Part shown: positions 6,809-14,476 of the stretch, one piece after another
Numbering within the stretch: position 1 is the first letter of the stretch
How the letters are laid out: every line of letters begins with the position of its first letter
Source of the DNA: Armatimonadota bacterium
GTDB taxonomy: Bacteria > Armatimonadota > Chthonomonadetes > Chthonomonadales > Chthonomonadaceae
Reading direction: 5' to 3'
Length of the DNA: 23,181 nt
NCBI GenBank assembly: GCA_026392135.1
Contig: JAPLCR010000308.1
Location: 1-23,181, forward strand
The notes under the pieces: model-generated
What the model saw: the letters and a program-made list of their open reading frames with translations, nothing else
The model's database searches: none
What the model was told of the DNA's origin: nothing
Made by a program: the position numbers and the translations under genes

Positions 6809-8369
6809 ACGGGGAGTCCTTTCGTGCCGTTTTTTTCGCCTCTATGGCGAAGAGGTGGGTGGGTGTGGCGAGGAAGAGAGTTCCGTTCGCGACTACCGGA
6901 GAGGAGTACATGGGCGATTTCATGTCTATTTTGCCGATAAGCTTCATCTCTTTAGATACATTGAGCATTATCACATCGCCGTCTTCGGTTCCGGTGTAGA
7001 CTCTGCCGTCTACCACAAGCGGCGAACCCCAGATGTGGCTCTTCGTGTCGTATTTCCAGTTCTCTTTGCCAGTCTCGGAGTCGTAGCAGTGAATGAATCC
7101 ACTGAAATCGCCTACGAAAAGCATTCCATTGAAAATAGCGGGGGTGGAGAGAGAGCGCATAATGGTCTTGTTTTGCCAGATAGTTCCATTGGCGGTGATG
7201 TCTCCCGACTTAGTAGCGTCTATGCAGACCAGGTTGCCAAGTCCTTCGCCGTGTTCGGGGTCTTGCCCGATAGGAACGTAGACTCGATTGTTGTAGAGGA
7301 CGGGAGTCGCGATAACTTCACTGGGTCCATCAGGGGTGGCATATTTGAGGAGTTTGCCGTTGCGAGTTCGGTATTCGGGTGGGTTGCAGTCGAAGCGCCA
7401 CAACTCTTTGAACACCTTGATACCCTCTTTTTCAACGGTCTCATCTGCGGAGTAGCAGTAGCACCAGCCATCGCCTCCGCCGAACACTATCACGTTTTTA
7501 CCGTTAATTACACCGCCAGCGGGGGAAGACCAGTTGGCGTGGAGAGTCCGCGATGAGATGCCGGAGTCCTCTTCTGCGAGCAGAGCGCCCGTGTTCTTAT
7601 CCAGCATACAGAGGGCAGGGGCTTTGGGGTTAGGCAGGTTTGTGTGCGTCCAGTCTACGCCGTTGGAGGTAGATACAACGAGTTTATTGCCAATAATGAG
7701 CGGGGCGCAGTTGGTGATGTTGTGCGGGAAGATACCCAACTCCTGACGCATATCGAACTTCCAGATAATGTCGGCATCGGTAGAGTTGAGCGTGTGTTTG
7801 CCCATCGGAGTGGAGAGATACTTCTCTTCGTCCTTAAAAGAGCCGTCGTTGCCGTTCGCCAGTCCTTCCGTATCGAGGCACATCACTTCGTTGCGATTCG
7901 TGACGATATAGACTCGGTTACCGTCTATGGCAGGGGAGGAGCATAGCCCCAGAAACTCCCAGTCGCTGACCTTGCCTGTTCCGAGTTTGGGGATAGCCAC
8001 CTGCCAGAGAAACTTGCTCGTCTTCTCGTCGAAACACATCAAAACGCCTCTGTCTCCTTTGATGGAGGGGTCGCGGGGAGATTCGTTGTTGGTTCCGACG
8101 AAGACTTTGCCGCCTGAGACGGTGATGTTACCGTAAGCCTGAGAGCCGAGTTTGACCACCCATTTGATGTTTTCGGCGGAAGCGATGTCTATGTCTTCGC
8201 TATTGGGCTTGAACTTACCGACATCCCACTTTGTGGCGATGTTTTTTTCGTTGGAGACCATGTTACGGGTTGAATCGTGTCCCCAGAAGGGCCAGTCTTC
8301 AGCCATTGCAGGAAGCGCGGCAAGAGCGAGAGCGCCGAGTAGAGCGATACGCCGTGCGATAGGTTTCAT
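6735..8369 (-). CDS. Secreted PQQ-like beta-propeller protein
   Basis: This 544-aa protein starts with a Sec signal peptide (ARRIALLGALALAALPAMA, then EDWPFWGHD). The rest is repeated propeller blades of the BamB/PQQ-like type: GNITVSGGKVFVGTNN, SSPAIDGNRVYIVTNRN, SSPAGGVINGKNVIVFGGG, STPAIFNGMLFVGDFSG, GSPLVVDGRVYTGTEDG and SSPVVANGTLFLATPTHLFAIEAKK. Blade closers such as DSETGKENWKY are clear. Such proteins often lack PQQ and act as periplasmic scaffolds or sugar/polymer binding proteins. After AIEAKK the chain runs on for about 25 residues with no family likeness, inside the DUF3311 gene. A one-base slip in the 7-A run (6830-6836 on the plus strand reads T) would end it at a TGA overlapping the DUF3311 ATG. 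The likely natural length is therefore about 520 aa. Confidence 0.88.
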   Translation of the reverse strand: MKPIARRIALLGALALAALPAMAEDWPFWGHDSTRNMVSNEKNIATKWDVGKFKPNSEDIDIASAENIKWVVKLGSQAYGNITVSGGKVFVGTNNESPRDPSIKGDRGVLMCFDEKTSKFLWQVAIPKLGTGKVSDWEFLGLCSSPAIDGNRVYIVTNRNEVMCLDTEGLANGNDGSFKDEEKYLSTPMGKHTLNSTDADIIWKFDMRQELGIFPHNITNCAPLIIGNKLVVSTSNGVDWTHTNLPNPKAPALCMLDKNTGALLAEEDSGISSRTLHANWSSPAGGVINGKNVIVFGGGDGWCYCYSADETVEKEGIKVFKELWRFDCNPPEYRTRNGKLLKYATPDGPSEVIATPVLYNNRVYVPIGQDPEHGEGLGNLVCIDATKSGDITANGTIWQNKTIMRSLSTPAIFNGMLFVGDFSGFIHCYDSETGKENWKYDTKSHIWGSPLVVDGRVYTGTEDGDVIMLNVSKEMKLIGKIDMKSPMYSSPVVANGTLFLATPTHLFAIEAKKTARKDSPYESVTRLTGLRSTMPTSGHVVLEK

Positions 8370-8432
8370 CTATGTATGTGTCCTCATTATTTCTGTACGC
8401 GGAGGTTGAAAATCCCCGCCTATAGAGTGTAA

Positions 8433-8505
8433 CCGTCTTTCAGACGGAGGATTGTGCGTCTGAAAGACGCTTGTTTTACCCTGATGGGGTTGTAACCCCG
8501 ATCAG
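8433..8505. repeat. Three adjacent stem-loops between propeller genes
   Basis: 8433-8447 ccgtctttcagacgg and 8456-8470 gcgtctgaaagacgc are each 6-bp hairpins with 3-base loops, and their 13-base cores are reverse complements of each other. 8481-8505 is a further stem: ctgat...atcag around ggggttgtaacccc. No T-run follows on either strand, so this looks like a palindromic repeat rather than a simple terminator. The hairpin at 1509-1523 is a similar motif. Confidence 0.65.
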
Positions 8506-8520
8506 AAGCGAAGTAGCCGC

Positions 8521-9732
8521 TTAGTTCGGCGTGACGGCGATATTATCAAGATAACATTTGAAAAGGCTCTGCGGCGCGAATCCGAAGAGACCCGGCGCGC
8601 CGACCTTGTGAGCGTCCTTGTGCTTGAACTCAACTGTCCAAGTAGAAGGCTCCGCCTCTCCACGTATCCACGCCTTAGCGCGAACGATGCCGGAACCATC
8701 CGCCGCGATGTCTACGCGGGTCTTGAGATGATACCACGTTCCTGCCGTGATTTTGAACGGAACCGTTGTTTTTACACGCTCTGGCGTAGAGGTTATCTCC
8801 AACTCCTGTGCGTTGCCTTGTAGAGCGATCAGGTAGTGTTGGTTGATAAGCCCGACGGTAGACTTGGTTCGGCGGTTGCCATCCATGCGTACATCTGCCT
8901 CTAGCGTGTAGTTGGAGAGGCTAGGCTGACCGAAGAAGACGGTAGAGCGTTGGAAAAAGACGTTATCAAGAGTCTTTGCAAGGACTTTGTTTCCATCGAC
9001 CTCGCGCACATCCCACTTGAGTCGCGCCCCAATCCAACCGAGCGGGGGATAGGCGAACTTGCCGCCGTCGAAGGGGGAGGTCTCTGTTGTTTGAAAGCTC
9101 TCAAAGTCCTCTTTTTGGGGCGGGGCGGGTAGAACACGCCCACGAATCACGCCTTTGAAGCCGTCGATTGTCGCCATAAAAGCGCCTGCGGAGGGTAGCG
9201 CCGCGCTGTCGGCTACCAGTTCGCCATTCTCGTTGACGCTTGCGCTCATATTGGAGCGGACACGCGCCGTCGGGGGAATATACTTCTCCCACTTGGCGAG
9301 TTTGCTATCGAAAACCTGCGTCACAAAACCGTTTGCATCTATCCCGCGAATGCTAAAGTCTACTTTTTCGCCGGGGCGAAGCAGAACCTCTTGCGGAATG
9401 ATTTGAAGCGCGACGGTTGCACCGGGAGTGACCTTCCATTCAGAAGCCCACGCGGGGGCTTTCCCTCTATGGCTCTTTTTACCCAAGCAGTAGAGGCGTT
9501 TGGTGGTCAGTACGTAGACGCGCCCATCGTAGACGGAGGGCGCACCGATACAGCGTCCCTCTAGTTGCACTTTTTCGAGCTCTTGGCAGTCGCTTTCGCC
9601 CGGGCGGAGAATGTAGAACAGCCCGTTCTGGAAAGGCACGTAGAGTTTGCCGTCCGCGTAGAGGGGGGAGGCGTGGAGTTGGTCGGGGGCGAGTTTTTTG
9701 CGCCAGATGACCTTGCCGTTGTTTGCGTCCAC
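8521..9732 (-). CDS. PQQ-like propeller / Ig-like / lectin-like protein, distal part after an in-frame TGA
   Basis: This frame is exactly in phase with the gene ending at 9778: the codons between (GERLYVTNRIGELAC) continue the propeller, so the two are one 745-codon gene interrupted by TGA. The part given starts at a GTG (9732) with aggggag about 10 bases upstream, so independent re-initiation is possible. It holds two more blades (ASPLYADGKLYVPFQNG and APSVYDGRVYVLTTKRLYCL), an Ig-like segment (about 105-200: LLRPGEKVDFSIRGIDANG), and a C-terminal concanavalin-like beta-sandwich (about 208-403) containing YTLEADVRMDG and TWYHLKTRVDI. The sandwich resembles glycan-binding or DUF1080-like domains, so carbohydrate binding is plausible. 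No catalytic residues could be assigned. Confidence 0.8.
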   Translation of the reverse strand: MDANNGKVIWRKKLAPDQLHASPLYADGKLYVPFQNGLFYILRPGESDCQELEKVQLEGRCIGAPSVYDGRVYVLTTKRLYCLGKKSHRGKAPAWASEWKVTPGATVALQIIPQEVLLRPGEKVDFSIRGIDANGFVTQVFDSKLAKWEKYIPPTARVRSNMSASVNENGELVADSAALPSAGAFMATIDGFKGVIRGRVLPAPPQKEDFESFQTTETSPFDGGKFAYPPLGWIGARLKWDVREVDGNKVLAKTLDNVFFQRSTVFFGQPSLSNYTLEADVRMDGNRRTKSTVGLINQHYLIALQGNAQELEITSTPERVKTTVPFKITAGTWYHLKTRVDIAADGSGIVRAKAWIRGEAEPSTWTVEFKHKDAHKVGAPGLFGFAPQSLFKCYLDNIAVTPN

Positions 9733-9777
9733 ACAGGCGAGCTCCCCTATGCGATTGGTAACGTAGAGCCGCTCTCC

Positions 9778-10758
9778 TCATACCTCTACACTGCTCGGAA
9801 CGACGGGCGCACCTGTCTCGGCAGGAGTCCCTTTGCCATCTATCCGTATTGCGACCATGCCTCCGATTTCGGGAGAGTTCAGGTTCTCGTCGTCGTGGAT
9901 ACCGATGAGCATTCCCTTATAGAGAATGATGCTGGAGCTAAAGCCGCCCGCAGAGACTGGGTAGCGCCAGAGGGGCTGCCCAGTTCGGGCGTTGAGCGCG
10001 ACGATATTTCCGCAACCTGTTCCCGTGTACATGACCCGCAACCCGTTGTACCAGTCGAACCAAGGGCGCGAGAAGGAGGGGTCTTTGGGAGTGTCGCCGG
10101 GCGCGGATGCCCACACGAGTTTGCCGCTCTTCTTATCGAAGGCGTAGAAGCGATCTCTTCCGGGGCTGTCTCCGCCCCAGTTTCCGGTTAGGAAGCGGAA
10201 GTAGATGAAATCGCCGTCAATGAAGGGAGATCCGGTTCGTCCGTTTGTGAAGGTGAGTCGCCCGAGAGTCTCCATCAGAGAGTTTTGCCAGAGGACTTTC
10301 CCGCTGGGTGTGAAGGAGAGGAAGAGACCTGCGGAGGTTATCACAGAGACGTTGCCTGTTTTGGGGTCTATGCAGGGGCTACCAATCGCGTAGCGGTCAT
10401 AGACGATGTCGCTAATGAAGTCGCTGTAGCGGTGTTCCCAGAGTTTCTTGCCATTTTTCGCGTCGAAGCAGGCGACAATCTCTTGTAAGTCGGCTCCTTC
10501 ACCGCCATATCCGAAGATATAGACGTGACCATTTGCGATGACGGGGGTTCCCCCGCCCTGAATATCCGCGCTCCAGAGGTCGTTCTCCCCATGGAGTTTC
10601 CACGCCTCTGGTAGGTCGGTTTCAGTAGAAACGCCCGTCTGATGGGGCCCGCGCCACTCAAGCCAGCCTTTTACGTCGGCGCGAACGGAAGCGGTTCCGC
10701 TCAACAGCCCAACGAGAAGAGCAAGTGTGAGAAGGATACGCTGAGACACTTTACTCAT
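9778..10758 (-). CDS. PQQ-like propeller protein, N-terminal part up to an in-frame TGA
   Basis: Sec signal peptide (RILLTLALLVGLLSGTASVRA), then the common opening LEWRGPHQTGVSTETDLPEAW. Propeller blades follow: GTPVIANGHVYIFGYGG, IVACFDAKNGKKLWEHRY, GSPCIDPKTGNVSVI, GSPFIDGDFIYFRFLTG, YAFDKKSGKLVW and VMYTGTGCGNIVALNARTGQPLWRY. The frame ends at TGA 9778-9780 after PSSVEV, in the middle of a blade. TGA is used as an ordinary stop elsewhere in the window, so a changed genetic code is unlikely. Either the gene is broken, or the TGA is a sequence error or read through. The ATG at 10758 has AAAGGG about 10 bases upstream. Confidence 0.85.
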   Translation of the reverse strand: MSKVSQRILLTLALLVGLLSGTASVRADVKGWLEWRGPHQTGVSTETDLPEAWKLHGENDLWSADIQGGGTPVIANGHVYIFGYGGEGADLQEIVACFDAKNGKKLWEHRYSDFISDIVYDRYAIGSPCIDPKTGNVSVITSAGLFLSFTPSGKVLWQNSLMETLGRLTFTNGRTGSPFIDGDFIYFRFLTGNWGGDSPGRDRFYAFDKKSGKLVWASAPGDTPKDPSFSRPWFDWYNGLRVMYTGTGCGNIVALNARTGQPLWRYPVSAGGFSSSIILYKGMLIGIHDDENLNSPEIGGMVAIRIDGKGTPAETGAPVVPSSVEV

Positions 10759-10803
10759 AATGATAAAACCCTTTCTGCGTTATACAGGTGAAGAAAATTG
10801 TGT

Positions 10804-12003
10804 TTAGCGGCGGCGCACGTCTAGGCAGATAAGCGTGCCCTCATGGCTACGGCAGTAGAGTTTGCCGTTTGCAAGCACGGGGTATGTCCAGCACTCGCCC
10901 TCTAAAACTTTGCCACGCGCCACTACTTGGAACTGGTTCGGGTTGGCGTTGGCGACAATAAGCTCTCCCTGTTCCGTCAATGCGATTATTTTGCGGTCTG
11001 CCATCATCAAGCCGCCCTTGCCCATGCCGCTCTGCTCCCACATCACTCTGCCTGTGCGGAGTTCTATGCACTTTAGCCTACCGTCGTCGTTCCCGTAGAG
11101 GTATCCGTCGAGAAGGAGGCAGGTGTGGAAGTGGTTTCTCATATTGCGATTTTGGTAGACGACGGAGGCGCGACCACCCACCACGTTTAGGAGGGCGCAT
11201 CCTTTGCCATAGCCCGATGAGATGAAAACGTTATTGCCAGTGATAATAGGGTCTGCCGAGTTGACGTTGAACTGCGTGTTCCAAGGGTGCCCCCACTGCT
11301 TTGCGCCATTACGCGGGTCTACACTGATTACGCCCTGCGCGGTGAAGAGCACTACGCCATGCACTCCGCCTAAATTGTGCGGAAGAGGCGACGAATAACC
11401 TGCATCTCCTGAAGGCGACTTCCATACCACGCGCCCCGTGTTTTTGTCTAGTGCTACTCCTGCCGAAGAGACGTTGTAGATAGCGACACCTCCGTCAATA
11501 AGGGGAGAGCTTGCGAAGCCCCACTGCGGCTCGTTTGCGTTCGCGAGTTGCGCGATGTTCGCCTTCCAAAGGATAGCGCCCTTGTCGGCAGAGAAGCAGA
11601 ACGCCTGCCCATCACGCGAAAGAGTGTACACCTTGTCGCCATCCACCGTCGGAGTACAGCGAGGACCCGAATAGTCTCCGCCGGAAGGGCATGAGTAGGT
11701 TTTTTGCCAGATAACGCGCCCTGTGTCTGCGTTCAGGCAGTGAACCCAGTCCTTACCGCCCACATTACCCATTGTGTAGAGTTTGCCGCGTACCACTGCA
11801 ACCGACGAGAAGCCCTCGCCTACACTGGCTTGCCACGCTTTGGGGGGCGTTCCGCGTCCTACGCTCCAAGTGGATTCTGTAGATATACCTAGGCGATTCG
11901 CGCCTCGCCACTGAGGCCAGTCTTCGGCGCGGGCGACGAGAGCCGTTAGGCTCAAAGCGCCTATGAGGAGAGTAAAGAAGAGTTGCGATTTTGTCGAATT
12001 CAT
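10804..12003 (-). CDS. Secreted PQQ-like beta-propeller protein (paralogue)
   Basis: This 399-aa protein has a Sec signal peptide ending ALVARA and the family opening EDWPQWRGANRLGISTE. Blades: SSVAVVRGKLYTMGNVGG, CLNADTGRVIWQKTY, CTPTVDGDKVYTLSRDGQ, SSPLIDGGVAIYN, ALDKNTGRVVWKSPSG, CLLLDGYLYGNDDGRLKC, IELRTGRVMWEQSGMGKGG and YPVLANGKLYCRSHEGTLIC. This is a typical seven- to eight-bladed BamB-like protein of Planctomycetota and Armatimonadota, probably periplasmic. It is closest in layout to the 422-aa protein encoded just upstream at 12379-13647, so a local duplication is likely. Start ATG is preceded by AAGGAAAG. The next propeller gene follows after 45 bases. Confidence 0.9.
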   Translation of the reverse strand: MNSTKSQLFFTLLIGALSLTALVARAEDWPQWRGANRLGISTESTWSVGRGTPPKAWQASVGEGFSSVAVVRGKLYTMGNVGGKDWVHCLNADTGRVIWQKTYSCPSGGDYSGPRCTPTVDGDKVYTLSRDGQAFCFSADKGAILWKANIAQLANANEPQWGFASSPLIDGGVAIYNVSSAGVALDKNTGRVVWKSPSGDAGYSSPLPHNLGGVHGVVLFTAQGVISVDPRNGAKQWGHPWNTQFNVNSADPIITGNNVFISSGYGKGCALLNVVGGRASVVYQNRNMRNHFHTCLLLDGYLYGNDDGRLKCIELRTGRVMWEQSGMGKGGLMMADRKIIALTEQGELIVANANPNQFQVVARGKVLEGECWTYPVLANGKLYCRSHEGTLICLDVRRR

Positions 12004-12378
12004 AGTGATACACTTTCCTTATATTCAGAGAAGAGCGTGAAACATCAGCAGATTTTAGTCCAGCAACTCGCTCCGCCCCCTCGCTTCGAGAAGACGTAAC
12101 GCCAAACGCTCGAACTCAATCAAGAACTTCGTCACACAATATCTCTGAGTTGCGGGAATGTTCGTTGCACCCGCATAACCTCACCCAGCCTCTCCTTCGC
12201 AAAGGAGAGGAGCCCTTCTGCCGCTAATGTGGCAACGAGACCAACCCTACGCCTTCGCCCCGCGAGATTCCCTCTCCTTTGCGAAGGAGAGGGTTAGGGT
12301 GAGGTTATGTGTTCCCGCAACCCTGACTACATCACGCCATCGAAGGGTTTGGACACAGAAGCCCCCCCTTAGCGCCAA
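12004..12378. other. 375-bp intergenic region holding a folded repeat
   Basis: There is no gene here. The central 170 bases are the inverted-repeat element at 12149-12321. The remaining sequence next to the propeller starts and ends shows no clear promoter that I can identify. Confidence 0.6.
12149..12321. repeat. 173-bp folded repeat with nested palindromes
   Basis: The ends gttgcgggaa (12149-12158) and ttcccgcaac (12312-12321) are inverted copies. Inside them cataacctcaccc (from 12174) is mirrored by gggtgaggttatg (to 12309). Each arm also has its own hairpin: cctctccttcgcaaaggagagg at 12189-12210 (9-bp stem) and ccctctcc...ggagaggg at 12270-12293 (10-bp stem). The element can fold as a cruciform. 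This cctcaccc/ctctccttcgc motif is, from memory, a dispersed repeat in many environmental bacteria. No coding capacity. Confidence 0.75.
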
Positions 12379-13647
12379 CTACTTCACATCGTAGCAGAGT
12401 AGGTTGTTCATATCACGGACGTACATTTTGCCATTAGAGACCACGATGTAGGGCCAACTAGGTTGATTGGAGCGGTCGGGTTGGTCGAAGCGTCCTGCTT
12501 CTACATAGCCCTTAGGTGTCGCCTCTACTAGGGCGATGGGCCCCCGTTCGCTACGAACATAGAGCCTTCCATCTGCAAAAGTAACAGAGCCTTTGCCAAC
12601 GCTCCTATCCGTCCACATCACTTTACCCGTTTTGAATTCAAGGCAGGTGAGCGTGCCGCCGTTGAATCCATATAGGTAGTCACCAACGACGACCATGCCG
12701 CCGTGATGGTTCTGCATCTCTTTGGTAAAGTATATCTGTTTTGCGGAGATACCGCCCCCATTCGAGGTGAGTTGCGCCAGACCTCCGCCCGTTCCATACC
12801 CGGAAGCGGCGAAGATGAGGTTCTCTATGGCGATAGGAGCGGCGCAGTTCGCAGTGCCATTGGCGGGAGTGTTGTATCTCCAGAGGAATTTGCCGTCTTT
12901 TGCGGAGACTCCGATGAGACCGCCTCCTAGAAACTCAATATACTGCCGCACCCCGTCAACCTCTGTAGTGATGGCGGAGGAGTAGTGGGCGCGGTCTCTT
13001 TCGGGAACGCGCGTCGTCCAGAGAGTGTCGCCTGTATTCCGATTCAGCGCGATGATGGTGTTCTCTCCGCCGGGCGCGACGATGACTTTTTCGCCATCAA
13101 TTAAGGGGGATTCACAGAAGCCCCATGTGGGAATCGAGCCGCCGAAGTCTTTGACGAGGTTTTTATGCCATAACAGTTTGCCGTCCGCTACGTTCAGGCA
13201 GACGAGTTCGCCGCCCACTCCCAGCGTATAGAGTTTTTTGCCGACAACGGTGGGGGTGCTGCGCGAACCGTAGCCGCCCTGCCCTGCATCCAGCGATATG
13301 CCCGGCGCGATGGGCGTACTCCACACTTCATCGCCTGTCTTCACGTCTACCGCCCAGACTATCTCCTGATTGTCGCGTAGCCCCATGCCATAGACGCGCC
13401 CGTTGGCGACAGAGGGAGTGGCGTGACCTTCGCCTCTGCGGGGCGATTTCCAGAGGAGTTTGGGACCTCCCGCCCCCCACGACTGTAGGAGACCTTTCTC
13501 TTTATAGATGCCGTCGCGGTTGGGCCCTCGGAACTGAGGCGCGTCGTCCGCGAGAACGGGGCAAGCCAACGCTCCCGTCGCGAGGAGGGCGAGAACAGGT
13601 AGAGATATTTTGCGTGTAAGGCGGTGGTTGGAATAGTTCATTTTCAT
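12379..13647 (-). CDS. Secreted PQQ-like beta-propeller protein (paralogue)
   Basis: This 422-aa protein starts with basic residues and a Sec signal (LPVLALLATGALACPVLA), then DDAPQFRGPNRDGIYKEKG, the opening common to these propellers. Blades: ATPSVANGRVYGMGLR, AVDVKTGDEVWSTPI, STPTVVGKKLYTLGVGGE, CLNVADGKLLWHKNL, ESPLIDGEKVIVAPGG, ALNRNTGDTLWTTRV, GVSAKDGKFLWRY, VVVGDYLYGFNGGTLTC and FKTGKVMWTDRSVGKG. Two in-frame ATGs lie at the start (13647 and 13641), either of which is possible; aaggaga is about 14 bases before the first. Its ending (LYVRSERGP, then YVRDMNNLLCYDVK) resembles that of the 399-aa protein. Function is unknown; periplasmic location is likely. Confidence 0.9.
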   Translation of the reverse strand: MKMNYSNHRLTRKISLPVLALLATGALACPVLADDAPQFRGPNRDGIYKEKGLLQSWGAGGPKLLWKSPRRGEGHATPSVANGRVYGMGLRDNQEIVWAVDVKTGDEVWSTPIAPGISLDAGQGGYGSRSTPTVVGKKLYTLGVGGELVCLNVADGKLLWHKNLVKDFGGSIPTWGFCESPLIDGEKVIVAPGGENTIIALNRNTGDTLWTTRVPERDRAHYSSAITTEVDGVRQYIEFLGGGLIGVSAKDGKFLWRYNTPANGTANCAAPIAIENLIFAASGYGTGGGLAQLTSNGGGISAKQIYFTKEMQNHHGGMVVVGDYLYGFNGGTLTCLEFKTGKVMWTDRSVGKGSVTFADGRLYVRSERGPIALVEATPKGYVEAGRFDQPDRSNQPSWPYIVVSNGKMYVRDMNNLLCYDVK

Positions 13648-13683
13648 TTTCGAGACGACTTCTCCTTAGTTAGGGTTCGGGCG

Positions 13684-14409
13684 CTATCGGGTTAGCGCGT
13701 GATAGCGGCGATTGACCTCGTTCCAATCAATAAACGTGACAAACATATCCACGTAGTCTTTTTTGCGGTTCTGATAGTCCACATAGAAGGCGTGTTCGTA
13801 GACATCGCAGACGAGCAGAGGCTGTCCTAGCCAGAGAACCCCAATCTCGTGGAGGTCGCTAGCGACATTGTAGAGCTTTCCGTTCACCATATCGCGGACA
13901 AGAACGCCCCAGCCATTCGCCGCCATGCAGGTAGCGCGGAAGTCCTCTTGCCAACGGTCAAAACTTCCGAAGCGGTTGGTCAGCGCGGTCTTTATGTCCT
14001 CTTTGGGGGCATCAGGTTTAGGAATCAGGTTATCGAAATAGAGTTCGTGCAGAAGGACGCTATTCATACGGTTCACTTTGTCTTTTTGCAGGAGGATATG
14101 CGCGTCCCCTCCAAGCCGACTATCGCTTTTGAGAAGCGTATCCAAGTCCTGCTCAATTTTCAAGAATCGCTTGAGCGCGCCCCCGTAGTGCGCGTTGTAG
14201 TGCGGGGCGACCTGCTCTTTGGTCAGCAGACCGGGAATAGATTCGTACTTCAGGGGGCGGGGCTTGCCCGTCGCCAGCCCGCTATCTAGTGGAAAGGCGG
14301 ACTCCTCTGCGTGCGCGGGGGAGGGCAGAGCGAACGCGGCGGTGGATACGCCGAGTAAGGAAGCCGTTCGTAGAACCTCGCGACGTGAGAGCGGTTTGGG
14401 TTCGGACAT
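13684..14409 (-). CDS. Fe/Mn superoxide dismutase family protein, Tat-exported
   Basis: The start is ATG 14409, with aggag eight bases upstream, not an upstream ATG in the same frame. Residues 8-14 are SRREVLR, a Tat twin-arginine motif, followed by a hydrophobic stretch and the likely cleavage site SPAHA (30-34). The mature part matches Fe/Mn SOD: HYNAHYGGALK (H70 probable first ligand), NSVLLHELYFDNL (H121), NGWGVLVRD, then CDVYEHAFYVDYQNRKKDYV with D202 and H206. All four metal ligands appear present. It would convert superoxide to peroxide and oxygen in the periplasm, but some family members of this kind are divergent, so activity is inferred. It lies 36 bases before the propeller gene, on the same strand. 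Confidence 0.88.
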   Translation of the reverse strand: MSEPKPLSRREVLRTASLLGVSTAAFALPSPAHAEESAFPLDSGLATGKPRPLKYESIPGLLTKEQVAPHYNAHYGGALKRFLKIEQDLDTLLKSDSRLGGDAHILLQKDKVNRMNSVLLHELYFDNLIPKPDAPKEDIKTALTNRFGSFDRWQEDFRATCMAANGWGVLVRDMVNGKLYNVASDLHEIGVLWLGQPLLVCDVYEHAFYVDYQNRKKDYVDMFVTFIDWNEVNRRYHALTR

Positions 14410-14476
14410 GATTATTCTCCTGTGAAAGTTGGTATCTCTACGTTCGCCCTTTTCGCTTCCGATTCCTCTCTTCACG

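Noticed and set aside
9778..9780. TGA as selenocysteine or as tryptophan through a changed code
   Set aside because: TGA ends other genes here normally (for example at 277 and 6581), and I see no selenocysteine-type hairpin right after it. A local error or nonsense mutation is simpler.
13681..13698. Hairpin gcgcta/tagcgc at the superoxide dismutase stop as a terminator
   Set aside because: Only six base pairs, overlapping the stop codon, and no T-run follows on the minus strand.
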